From contig NHNY01000021.1 of NCBI GenBank assembly GCA_002786065.1, positions 124,001 through 188,000 of the forward strand: a DNA stretch of 64,000 nucleotides, in the 5' to 3' direction. The stretch's first letter is position 1, and each line of letters opens with the position of its first letter. Shown here one piece after another: positions 11,852-22,936 of this stretch. The notes beneath the pieces were generated by a model. The model was not told the origin of the DNA, did no database searches, and saw nothing but the letters and a program-made list of their open reading frames with translations. The translations under genes were made by a program, and so were the position numbers. The DNA is from Microcyclospora pomicola (lineage: Eukaryota; Ascomycota; Dothideomycetes; Capnodiales).

Positions 11852-13073
11852 ACAAGACAATCCGAAGGGCCAGCTGGTCGTCTCCCGCTCGAATTCAGGA
11901 ATACTTCACAGATCGCCCTCCCAGGCAAGCATTCGAGCAGCGCATCCGCTCTCGTGTTCCTTTCCTCTCTCAGCTCACTCTTGGAAGTCCTCTCACGTAT
12001 TGAACCTGTGTGAGGCAGAGGTAGTGATGGACGTGATACCTTACCTAATATCTCCAATGCTGCAGCCTGCCCATCGCAGAACCATCAGAAGTACTCAAGA
12101 GCAGAAGACTGTACAAGGGAAGAAATGGAAGGAATTGGGACCAAACATGTAGTGTACTCCGGATATCGGTTGATACTTTGATCTCTTCTTCCAAAGAATA
12201 AAATAAAACACATCTACGCTCCTCGAAACGCCAGGTATCCTCGTCCCACTCATCCCCTCACGAATGCGCAGTCCACATCAATCTTCCTCCTCTTCCAATG
12301 TCCACACATCCATCCCTCGCTAATCCTTGTGAGGAGCGCGATATATCTACGTCATCCAGCCCCAGTGTTCTCAATCTATTCATTGTCATCATCATCATCA
12401 TCATCATCATAATGTGACATGAGGTCTTATGACATCTATCCATCTAACAAAATGCATCTATATTTCGCCATACCACGCCATGCCATACCATGACATGCCA
12501 TATCATGTCTTCAACCCACTGCTGCAAGTCATCACAAAGATGTCCATCAAATCCCCCATCGCCTGCCGAAGAATCTTCAAAATGCCAGCCCATGCCATAC
12601 CCCATCATACCCTATCCTATCCTACCATCCCAAATATGCCAAGAATAAAAATCGTGAAGACCGAGAACGCCTTTTCTCATATCCGGGGAAACTCAAAGAT
12701 CCAACCCCCATCGCCCTGTAGAATAAGTCTAAAGAGAAAAGAAAAGGCTTCGTCTCTTTGGGCGAAGAACACGCCTGGACCTTTTTCCCCGGTAGATCCA
12801 GAAGAAACATGGATGGTGAATTTCATGTGTGAAAAGGAAAGAAAACTTTTATGTAGTGGCCGGCGCCTAGATCCGGCGAGGAGCTATGTTTTGCTCCAGG
12901 CCCATTAGGAGAAGATCCTCCAAATGGTGGGTTGGTGGAGTAAGTATCTGGTGTGTGCCCTGGTCTCTCGAAGTGAATGTCGGTGGGTGAAAGGGCAGAG
13001 CTGTCCTGATGCCGCCGTTGCACGGGACGGACGCACGTACCCCTCAATGTCATTCCCTGTCATAGGGGGACGT
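11852..13073. other. Convergent intergenic region with simple repeats
   Basis: 1.2 kb between the 3' ends of the nickel transporter and the Ecl1-like gene. It contains a (TCA)8 microsatellite at 12386-12410, a degenerate CCATGCCATA-type repeat at about 12468-12507, and a similar CATAC/CCTAT stretch at about 12590-12630. No gene is supported. Confidence 0.5.
12386..12410. repeat. (TCA)n microsatellite
   Basis: Eight perfect TCA units in non-coding DNA between two convergent 3' ends. Confidence 0.9.
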
Positions 13074-14150
13074 TCAAGTCTTGCCCGACGAGGCGAACAG
13101 TTGTGTCAAGCTCCCCTGAGGATCGGACTGACTTCGAATGCCGGGCGCGGGCCGCCGCTTCTCGTACATGGAGCCATGTGAGGCGTTACCTTCGACGACG
13201 CGGAAGGAGGTGCGTGTGCTGGCGGTGCTTTTCAGACTGCCGGCGGTCGTTGAATCTGCAGGTTGGTGGGTGGAGTCGTGCCGGCAATGGCGGGGTGATA
13301 TGCTGCTTTTGCCACCGAAGGGTCGGGTGCAGGTGGGTGAGCCGAGAGAGGAGCTGGGGGAGTGGATGAGAGAGGGTAAGGCGCTGAGGTCGAGGTTGGT
13401 GGAGCGGCGGTGCGGTTGAGGACGGGGTTGCGGGGAAGAGATTTCCGTCCAGGCGGGTGATTGGTCATGGTGGTGGCGATGTCGAGAGGAGAAGTCGTAA
13501 GAGGTGGTGTCTGTTGGAGAGCCAGATTCAGAAATCATGAGGTCGGAGAAGGTGAGAGAGAGGGGGCGGACGACAGTGGGACAGCGTTGCGGGATGATGT
13601 CCGGGATGTGCTCGTCGATGATGTGGTGGCGGTGGTGGTGATCATGATCGAAGTACGACGTTGAGCTGCCGAGGACAGGCGAGTGTTTCTGGGGAAAGAG
13701 GCATGTCGGCTGAGATTGGGAGTCCTTTCTCCGACATCTGGCAGGGAGGTCAGTATGGCTGACTCACACGTATCGGTACAAGGAAAAAGCAAAAAACATA
13801 CGACTCGGAACAGTATAAGATGCTGGCACCCGGGGTGATGATCTGTCTCTCGCACGTCGCACTGCAGGCATTGGTCAGTGACTGAGATGCATCCAAACAT
13901 ACAACACCACGTACCAGAACTGCAAGAAGCCCTCCATGTCGACTTCGTCCTCGTCAGACTCGACGCCGACCTTCTTGCTCCTCCCAGGACCGACCGTCCC
14001 ATTGGCGTCGTGGGAGGAAGATGTCGAGTGGGAGTGCGCATGACTATAGGTGTGGCCGCGGCGAGTGGAAGCGGCCGGTCGAGCGGATCGGGGATGTTGG
14101 GCCTTGCGTGCATGCGAAGATGCGTGACTTTGCTGCGGGCGATGATGCAT
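13074..14150 (-). CDS. Ecl1-family zinc-binding stress/lifespan protein
   Basis: Three exons: 14150-13915, 13861-13802 and 13737-13074, giving 319 residues. The 60-bp middle exon is the key: joined it reads MEGFLQF-CATCERQIITPGA-SILYCSES-CRRKDS. This is the CxxC...CSxxC zinc-cluster core of the Ecl1 family (extender of chronological lifespan). The C-terminus (SMYEKRRPAPG, then GSLTQLFASS) also fits filamentous-fungal members. In fission yeast these proteins promote survival in stationary phase and under nutrient or metal stress. The region after the zinc core is Ser/His/Pro-rich, including HDHHHRHH, which could bind metal. Introns are 53 and 64 bp with GTACGT and GTATGT donors. The start at 14150 is the first ATG; a later start is possible. 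Confidence 0.75.
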
Positions 14151-16909
14151 TGGATGGATCGCGTGAAGTGAATCTACACGCCCAGGTGGAAGAGCCGGGG
14201 CTCGGGATGGCGGGATGCTGCAAGGTCGCAGGAGCGCGTCGGATGGCTGACGTGTCTGAATTGACGCGCGATTTGAGAAAAATCCCGAGCGGTGTAGCAG
14301 AGAGAGTGGTGACTAGAGGCGTTGCGGTGCGTGAGAGAGATATATCTTTGTTTCCCTCAGATCTGAAGTGGAGAAGGTGTGTTAGCCACTATGGTTGACA
14401 TCAAGGATACGTAGAGCATGGGGAGGTGCAGTGTATACATACTTTGCAAGGATCTCGCGGACGAGGATTCGACGGATGGCAGGACCGTGATGATCGTCGT
14501 CTTATCGTTGTGGAGGTGCAGAGTCGACTAACTTAGTGGTCAGGGTGGAAGAGGGTTTGGTGATAGGCAATCAATGGCCAATGGCTCGGGATTTGCAGGG
14601 CGGGAGTGCAGTCAGAGAGATGAGAGCGATTGAGGGGTGTGCTGTAAGAAGAGATGGAATGGAAGGAAAGAAGATGCAGATGGACAGCAAGAACCAAGAA
14701 GCAGAGCCGAATGATGGTGGAAACCGACTCATCGGCGGTAGTGGAGCAAGAATGATGATACGGAGAAGACGCCATCCTACCAACTCGTCACGTCGACGAC
14801 GACGATAGCAGCACACTCACGCAGGCAGCGGCCATGCTCGGCTTTACCGCCCCCAGCAGCGCGAACCCGTGGGCATGGAACAGAGGGAAGCAGTGCAGTA
14901 GTAACGTACAGCAACAGCAGAAGAAATGTGGATCACCACGCCCCGGTGGAGCCCACAACCCACGACGCCTCCCGTGTCCACGACGCGACTCGAGTTGGGC
15001 GAGCATCGACGCAGAATCTGACACCGATTCTCGTCGAGTAATGAATAAAGACAGACGCGGATCGAGGCCACGGCGCTCCGCCAACCAGACGCGCACACCG
15101 TCGAGTCCCACCGCAGTTCTCCATCACGGTTGGTCCGACAGGGGCAGATCGCCTCCGCGTTCCCATCAGCAGTAGTAGCGACCCCGTCGACGCCGTCGAG
15201 AAGGGTTTCGCATCAGGGCGATACAGTACAAACTGAACAGGGGTAATGCAGGAACAGAGTTGCTCAGTAGGGGAAGTTTGTTCGATTTTAGTAGTCGAGT
15301 AGCGTCAGGGTCAGGTCAGATGGCGAAAAGGCAGAAGTAGTGAGTAACCTTAGGTACATATGGTTCGAAACGATAGCAGAGTTAAGCCGAGACGCAGTTG
15401 GGTTTTGCTTAGCATCAACTATGAAGAGATGGAAAAATCCGATAAGGTGAGGTGTCTTGTCTCTCATCCTTCGTGGCGGGGACCTCGAGGCCTGCTTGCG
15501 TGCTCGGCCGGCATCCGATATCGCCGATCCTCCACATCACAAACTCTACCTTGAGGTAGGTACCAATAAAAAAATGTTTCGAAAGTGAAGAGATCAAGCC
15601 TCCTACCTATCCTATCCACATGCCCGAACAACTGGCATCCCATCACTACAGCATCCAACCCGTACTGTAAACAGCCTCCCTTCCAATCCCAGCCTCTACC
15701 TCTACAGTGCCTGCACATCATCTTCTTTCCACAGCCCCGATCCCGATTGGTCCGTCCCGTTCCACGTGTCGTCGTCGTCGTCGTCTCATGCATATCGTCA
15801 ACAGACATGTATCCATACCTAAGGTATTACTAACAACCCAGTACGTAAACCGCAATGCAGCGGAATGCTTAATAGCGTAGCGAGCTGTGACGAAACAAGT
15901 GTCGACCAGACTATACGTGTGCATCTGATAACGCAAGGGAGGCGCAGGGGGTTATTTTTGGTCGTTGGAGGGAGGAGATATAGTGGATTGATGACGACCG
16001 GGCGGAATGCTGCGTCATGGTGGGAGGGCCATGCCGTGGGTTGCCATCATTGGAAGGGAATATGCTTGAGTTGTGGAGAAGAGGGTACGTCTTTCTTGGG
16101 TGGAGCGGTGATGGAGCGACGGGGCGTTATGCGTGTCCGTGGTCGTGTACATGCTGTCATCTTCGGATCCACTTGGGGGACATGATGGATGTGGACATAC
16201 ATGTTGCAGATACATGGACTGCACACGCAGGAAAATATATCTTGAATGATTTAGGTAACTTGAGATGAAATTGAGAGACACTCAGTGTGATAATTGATTA
16301 ATGATTAGATATTATGTATCCTGCCATCCTCAACAGGGACCTCAAGGCAGGCTATTTTGAAAGCATGCCAGTAGCATGAAAACTCGCTTGGCAATATTAA
16401 GCATACAAACCCTCCTCCATCAATGTTCCGGCGATGCCATTGCTTTGAAACAGCTGGTCACTCATAGTGTGTGAGGAACAGCAAGCAAGCAAGCAAGCAA
16501 GCGACCAAGGCTCCATGGTCCTGGGCCTGATGATGTCGTCGACGAGCAGTACATGGCCCTTCTTCCGACGCATGATGATGCTGATGTCGATATGGGCACC
16601 CCCCAAGCAAAGCTGATGGGGTGATTGCCTTGCTTGCATTCTGATGACGAGAGCTGGGGTGGGTGCTGACGTCTCCGTTTGCTGGGAGAGATTGCTCAAT
16701 GAAGTCCATTCTCCATGTCCGTCTCCAAAGCACATCTTCTTCAGGTTGTCATGCCAATCTGCCCGAGTCGATCAATCGTCGGTCGAGCTGCTTTCACCAT
16801 GCCGCTGCATCGGCAAACCGTCCTGCTATTCCATATTTCAGACAGTAACAAGTCTCTCCCCAAACGATGCAATGTAATTCAATCGCTAGCATCCCCCACT
16901 CACGCCCCT
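14151..16909. other. Long intergenic region
   Basis: 2.76 kb upstream of the Ecl1-like gene and downstream of the small gene at 16910. Open frames are short and not coding-like. There is an (AAGC)n run at about 16482-16502 and pyrimidine-rich tracts. It may include a long 5' leader or regulatory region for the Ecl1-like gene. No RNA gene is recognised. Confidence 0.4.
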
Positions 16910-17161
16910 TCAATCCTTCCCAGGGATCGGCTTTGCACTTCGCCAGGGCTCTCGGGCGGTCCGTTTGCACTTGCTGAGGATGCGTGCTTGCCGGTCCTTC
17001 TCGCTCATGTTGTAGTCGTCTTCGCGAGGCGCCATCGGGAGCGTCATCTTTTCCAGCGTCAGGTCGATGGAGGAGGTGGACCGTGACGAGGAGGCGGAGG
17101 AGGAGGTGCTGCTGCTGAGGTTGCTGGCGGTGGACTTGCGGCGGGTGCTGAAGAGATGCAT
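16910..17161 (-). CDS. Small hypothetical protein
   Basis: Single-exon frame of 83 residues. A Ser-rich basic start (MHLFSTRRKSTASNLSS) is followed by a compact block, LTLEKMTLPMAPREDDYNM and SEKDRQARILSKCKR, that has conserved-protein character. No signal peptide or membrane helix. I believe similar short proteins occur in related fungi but do not know a function. Third-position bias and the long clean frame support coding; a neighbouring exon cannot be excluded. Confidence 0.5.
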   Translation of the reverse strand: MHLFSTRRKSTASNLSSSTSSSASSSRSTSSIDLTLEKMTLPMAPREDDYNMSEKDRQARILSKCKRTAREPWRSAKPIPGKD

Positions 17162-18904
17162 GGTTGGTGTTGGTGGTGAATGTTTGTTTGGTGTGTGATG
17201 TGTGTTCTGTTGTAGTTGATCTCTTGTTTTAGTAAGGTAGAGTAGAGATTCGAGTTATAGCAGAGGTCTTGGTTCATAGGTAGGTATTTCTAATCAATCA
17301 CCATCCACATCCAAGGGGGCCACAGTCTGAACTATATATCCAGCTCCCAAAATATCTCCATGCCCTTAAGCCCGCCCCGGCCGTGCAACACGCCCGCAAC
17401 TCCACCTTGACTCACTTTCCACGCAAGCCAGGCCATCATCGTCATCGGAACTCGCGGCACTCGCGCGGTCCAGCTCTCCACCGTGGCTGACTCAACCGTT
17501 GTTGACGTGTCCAATCACACGCCATTCCTCTACACTCTGGCCGAGCACCCGATCGGTAGCAAGGCCTTGATTGGAAGGCCGCGATAAGAGATCGCCCTTC
17601 CTCATACCGAGACCGGGCAATGGGCTTTACGGCGATTGGGAATCGCGGTCCGGGCTTTGTCTGGCGGGGCCTACTCGTGTGCGTCGTCTGCTAAAGTCCG
17701 AGTGTACTACTGTACCGTCACGATAGAGGGCGGAGGGACGATCGAGGATGAGGATCGCATGCACGCACGGCCATGCGACTCCTGAAGCTCGGCCGAGCAC
17801 TCGAACTCGCTTCTAGAATGACTTGGCAGGCATGGCAGAGCGTGGCAGACCTGGAGAAGGGCGGGGTGAGATGGTAAAAGCAGGAATGTAGGGCTTGGAA
17901 TATGCTTGGCTCGCGAGCTGCTATTACTGTATCATCGTGAATGTGCATCGATCAGGAGGTGTGGAGGAGGCATAGGGCTCGATCGCGAGGACACTGTGGC
18001 ACTTTGACGTGCAGGTGATTTGTGCTCGCAGGGTCATGTCTCCATCTGAAGTCATCGTTCTATACCGCAAGCTGAAGACATGATCTGGTCATTCCACAGT
18101 GCAGAGATCGTGCCATGCCGTCTAGCATTCGAGTACTACAATAGTGGCAGAGATAAGCACAGGATCGTGGACGGCAAGCCAAGTCCTCCGTTCGCACGTG
18201 GCCAAGACGCTGGTGTGACCGCCTGACATGCTCTGGAGCTCCATCGATTCACCAGAGATATCAACCGCCGGGAATCGAAGCAGAGGTCTGGTACTGCTCA
18301 TGAGGAGTATCGAGATGTGGCGCGCGAAGGCGCATCCCCGAAGCATTACCGCAGACACCTTGCTGCACAGTCTCAGTAAAGCTGTATCTTTGCCCATGCC
18401 GGAGATGACGCCTGAAAGCCATCACGTATGCGCATAACGATCGCTACATGTGCAGTGTTGTCTTGCCTGAAAGGTCTTATCCCTAGTATGTTCTCTGCGA
18501 AGTCTTGTGCTATACGGCCGCTTGCTTCTGGATATACATGCTGCTTGAGACATGCATCCCGGTCAGATGTTGAATAAATCTTGGTGGACTCCATCCCACA
18601 TAGCAGCTCGTCCTAGGTTAGATAGACATCGCCTGACTATACGATTCAGATTCGCACTTGAGACTTGTGCTGGGGATCGGGCCATTCAGGCAGGACACTA
18701 CTAGAGCGATGGACTGTCGATACCTACATTTCTGTGATGCGCTGATCGAACGAAGCGTATAATATGTTTATTGCCGAATGAATTCTTACCTGAAGTAAAT
18801 CTTAGGTTGCCTTACCTTCCCTTCCATGCCTGCGATGTCATGCAGAGCGGGGCCAGCGGCAAAGCGGCAAGCGCCCGGCTAGACCTCAGCCCGCAGGATA
18901 ATTT
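17162..18904. other. Intergenic region left of the accessory island
   Basis: About 1.7 kb with only short, non-coding-like frames. It holds the promoter of the small gene at 16910-17161 and otherwise nothing recognisable. GTCGAG motifs are at background level here. Confidence 0.4.
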
Positions 18905-18940
18905 TTGTGAAGTTTTATATACAACCAAAACTTTTGCTGA

Positions 18941-19208
18941 CCATTCAAGTGATCACAATCATTGGTACCAAAACGTATGGCTTTAGTCAAAAGAAAAAAA
19001 AAGAACGAATTGAGCTATAATATGCCTTTTCATGTAGGAATAGCCGAAGGCGAGGCTCGAACTCTGCGACGGAGATCAGTACCAGGCACTGACGCAGTCG
19101 AACGCGGGGCATGACTTACCGCGACCTTGAGGTTGTCTCTATAAGAGCCACACGCTCTACCGATTGAGCTACCCCGGCAGGTACCAGTGATTGTGGTCAC
19201 TTGAATGG
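18941..19208. repeat. Inverted repeat enclosing a tRNA-like gene
   Basis: Arms 18941-18969 and 19180-19208 are 29 bp each and match at 27 of 29 positions; both differences are transitions. Weaker similarity extends outward to about 18905 and 19245. The arms enclose a minus-strand tRNA-Lys-like sequence and a T-rich run beside it. The structure resembles a small non-autonomous inverted-repeat element or the end of a larger one. No target duplication was identified. Confidence 0.7.
19042..19178 (-). tRNA. tRNA-Lys(CTT)-like gene with T-arm insertion (probable pseudogene)
   Basis: The 5' acceptor strand GCCGGGG pairs (two G-U) with 3' CTTCGGC. The D-arm GCTC...GAGC and anticodon stem TGTGG with loop CTCTTA are intact, giving anticodon CTT (Lys). 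An intron of about 8 bp after position 37 is likely. After AAGGTCGCG about 52 bp is inserted before AGTTCGAGCCTCGC, splitting the 5' side of the T-stem. The insert is flanked by GTCGC on both sides. That is not a known place for a nuclear tRNA intron, so this copy is probably not functional. A T-rich tract downstream could be a Pol III terminator. Confidence 0.55.
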
Positions 19209-19245
19209 CGAGCCAAAATTTCGATCGTATATATTGCTATTTACC

Positions 19246-20143
19246 AAATGCCCTTCTCTGCATGACATCGCAGCTGCAAGACCTCGACCTTTCGTTACAG
19301 AATTTTGTTACGAGACTGGAGCTCTAATAACTCGAGTGTCCTTGTTTCGCACGCTGCTACGAAAGCGCACGATCGAATGTGATGAACAAGAGGGAGATTG
19401 ATCCGATGGCTACGCAAGGGTCGAGGTCGCTTTCCGCTCTCGATATTATGATTACATGCAAGTCGACTTCAAGTCCGATGCATTTCACGAAACGGCCGAC
19501 ACTGGCGGGGCTTCTGGTTGGCAAGGACAGAGAACCTTTGGCAGCGTGATACGATCAAGGGCTGGGTCGAGGTAGGGCAGCCTGTCTGAGAAGGGGGGGC
19601 CGTAAAAGTGCGCACACCTCACCCGCGATACATCGCTCGTGGTTCTTCAATGTGAACTGTATGCATATCTTATACCTGTGATCGTGAGGAGCGTAACGGA
19701 GGTCGAGGTCCGCGCTGGAACGCTCACGTCTGGGCGGATGTAAGAATTTGATACTTTGGCTTGGTCTATCAAGAATGTCACTTCGAAGCAGGATGGCAGC
19801 AGGGTTTGGAACGTCAGTCGATATGAATGCGTCGCAAGCATGTAAGCAGTCACCAGACGGTCGAGGTCATCATGAGAGCATTGATGTGTGATATCAGCCA
19901 CGTTATATTCTTGCCAGAATTGGCGTCGAAGAAGGGGTAGGTAGGTAAGCTATAAAACCTAAAAACACTCAATTCATAGCGCCTTTCTGGAGATGTCCTT
20001 CGCACGGTCGAGGAACGCAGATATCCCATCTCTGCACGGCCATGATCGAGCAGTTGTGAGGCGAATAAGCAAAGGGTAACCCACACCCACGCAGTCGATA
20101 CATCGCTGCAAAGGTCGGTACAGGCGTCGAGGTGCTGATCAGC
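19246..20143. other. Non-coding left flank of the island
   Basis: About 0.9 kb with no supported gene, between the tRNA structure and the 3' end of the recombinase gene. GTCGAG motifs start at 19420 and follow at 19566, 19702, 19860, 20007 and 20126, a near-regular spacing of roughly 120-160 bp. Confidence 0.5.
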
Positions 20144-22514
20144 TCAGATGTGCTCGCTGTGCTCGGACTGACAGTGCTTGTAGAACACCGACTTCACAAC
20201 TTGCGTGTCGCACACCGGACATTGAAGCTTGCCGTCGATGGCAACGTTGCCGGAGGCCCGGATGAGCTCCTGGCGTCGAGTGTGGAAAGTGCCCTTCATA
20301 TGACGGTCGAGCTTGGATTTGGTATAAGGATTTGCCTTCTGGCTGTCAGTGACAGTCGGGTCGAGGGCGCACAGAACACAGCGCAAATTGCTGTTAGGCA
20401 CAGACATCAACATCGCGAAACTCCTCATGAATTGCATCCGGCCATCAGCCGTCGCTTCGCCGTCGCCATCACCGTCGGGTTGAACAGTAACTTCATCGCT
20501 GAGGCGCTGCCAGTGCTCCGGCTCCTCACGCGTGCCGTCGAGTGCTTCGTCTACAGCCCTCTGGTCGAGGACATCCTCATGCTCATCCTGGTCCTCATCC
20601 GATTTGCCATTGTCTGTGGTGACGAGACTGTCGAGCTGAGCCGCCTCTGCGGCGAAGTTGGTCTGCTGGGTGTCGAGGTTGGTGGTGTTGCGAAGCATAC
20701 TCGGCTCACGACCGATTGAGCCAGCCGTGAGTTTTGCACGCTTCGTTGTCAGCTTGACGTTCTTCGCGTGCTCGGCAAGCATTTGAGCTTTCTGCTCCAT
20801 CCTATGCTGGTGGAGGAGAGACTTTCGAAGAGTCTTACGACGCCTGAGTATATCGTCGAGTTTGTGTATTGCCTCGAAATGCTCTTCCTCCTTCAACATT
20901 TTGCGGCATCGAGCAAATGTACCTGGCAAGCTGTCGAAGGGCTGAATGTCAAGTAGAGTTGCTGCATCTATCAAGCAATTGTTAAGCTCCTGCTCCATGC
21001 CGATGTAATGCTCATCCGCCTCCATAGCGTTCGTCGCTCGCTGGTCGAGGATGTTCTGTAGCGATACTGTGTCTGGGCCAGGGTTGACCACACGGCTGTG
21101 CACGGTCTGGGCGAAAGCTCGGCGAATTGTGGCGCGTTCTTCTTCCGGCTCTCCCAAACGAAAGGCAGTTACGTCGAAGTCAGCCATGCCCTCGACATCG
21201 TACGAGACGATGGAGTGCGAGCTCTGTGCATGCCCGGCGATCTCCTTCGCAGTCTCAGTTCCGGCCTTCCGTCGAGACTCAATGATCGCAGTACGGCGAA
21301 GTGAATAGACTGTGTTATGCGCGAACAAACCGACTGATTCGCACATTTGATGAAGCTTCAGGTTGAGTGACATCTCTTTCATCGGCAGGTCGACTTCTAG
21401 AACGCCACTTTGGCTGCAAGCAACGAAAACTGGAAGTTTGTCGACTGCAGCGACTTTCGGGACGTAGACTTTGTCGAGATCGGACGCATACAGTTCCTCT
21501 AGCGTGTTGTATGGGAACAAGCCACGAGAAAATGCTAGAGCTGTCAACACAGCCGAGAGATCGAACTCGTAACGCTCACCGCGAGTGGGTAAAAAAGTGA
21601 ACGTTTTCTTTCCTGGAATTGGCCTCGACGTGTAAGGATTGCGGGCCATCTTCAAATACCTGAAGGTAACACGGACAGCGATACCAGGATGCTCAGGCAT
21701 ACGGAAGAAGACCACATCGAGCCAGCGTAGAGTTTCGTCCTGAGCTCTGGTCAAGCCACTGGCGCCGAGATCCGCGCCTGTCTCGTACCCAGGACATACT
21801 GTGAACGAACCAGGCCGGACACCAACAATGTAAACGAGCAACCACGCGGTGTAATGCTGCTTCCAGTTCTCTGCGCCCTGGTGGAACGTGAAGAGCTGGC
21901 GGTAGAACATACTGAGCTCAAGATCGGTGATGTTGTTCTTAGGTCGATGGCCAGTTTCTAGCGTGTGCTTGTGACCGAGCAGGTGGATGTGGGCTACTAT
22001 CTGTGCGTGCCAGGTCGAGAAGATGGTGTTGAAGTCAGGCATGAAACGAATCGCCCACCAGTATAGAGCGTGCTTATGTGCCCAGAGCACATCTGTGCGG
22101 ATTTTGTCTCCGATTGAACCTTTTCCTACGATGACCATGATCTCGAGGAATTCTTTCGTATGAAGGATAAATGTTTCGGAATTCCAGATGGCCTCAATGC
22201 TAGAAACACATCTTCACGTCAGCGACTTCTTGGTCTCAAATGTGGTCCTTCCAGGGAGAACCCGGTCGAGGTTGATCCTCTTACCCATCTTTTTGGTACA
22301 CGTCTTGTACGAAGGCTTCAAACACAGAGCGAGTGTGCGCTCGCACCTTGCGAGTGCTGGGCGCGTCCGCGTCGAAGAACGTCGAGGCGTCCGCATTCTC
22401 ACGCAATTTCGTCAACAGGTCCCGGTCTTTCGCAAGCTTCGAAAGCTGTGCTGAAAACTTGGTAGTCGGTTTCTTTGCAGGCGGAGCTTTCGACAGGTCG
22501 AGGGGCTGCGCCAT
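20144..22514 (-). CDS. DUF3435-type tyrosine recombinase with C-terminal zinc fingers (captain-like)
   Basis: Two exons, 22514-22285 and 22199-20144, give 761 residues. The 85-bp intron (GTAAGA...TAG) restores YQKDG-IEAIWNSETF. The N-terminal region (STRKVRAHTRSVFEAF) is the SAM-like, DNA-binding start typical of the family. Catalytic positions fit a tyrosine recombinase: Arg205 in VGVRPGS, Arg378 or Arg379 in VYSLRRTAI, His400 in EIAGHAQSS and Tyr410 in IVSYDV. The C-terminus has two C2H2-like fingers: CVLC with a distal HMKGTFH (about 680-710), and CPVC...HCQSEH (about 736-757). DUF3435/FluG-related recombinases mobilise Starship elements of fungi. The gene reads toward the left edge of the island. 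All catalytic residues and an open frame suggest it could be active. Assignment is by motif, not search. Confidence 0.8.
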
Positions 22515-22936
22515 TGCGATGGTCGCGTTGTGTTTGTATGTGATCCGAACCTGGCGTGAGCAGGCGGTGGTCGAGGAGTTGTGAAAATACGCGACTGACC
22601 AGGAAAATGGCATGTGGGCTTGGCAGCAGTTTCTGTATTTCGCACACAGCCCCTGATCAACGCCACCGCAGGAATGCTTTGAAGTGCTTCAGCAAACAAC
22701 CAACGTCGATCTTGCACACGGTCTCATCGGTTCCTTGCCTCGCCTCGACGGTTTGCTCCTTTGACGAGCATCGTAGGCGAACCATCTTTGAGCATTCTCT
22801 CATAGAGGTATGTCAAGCACCTCAGTCGAGGTTGATGTCCTGCTTCACGTCGACAGGATCCTGCTACCACTCAAGAAACTAATTTGACGTGCAGCCAGGA
22901 AACAAATTCAGCCCGCTACACTCAGTCTTGTCGATA
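22515..22936. promoter_or_regulatory. Divergent promoter region inside the island
   Basis: 422 bp between the start codons of the recombinase (minus) and the SAP-like protein (plus); the two genes probably share it. It contains GTCGAG motifs at 22570 and about 22825. Confidence 0.5.

Noticed and set aside
12386-12630. Functional regulatory array
   Set aside because: TCA and CCATGC-type simple repeats between two 3' ends; ordinary microsatellite sequence.
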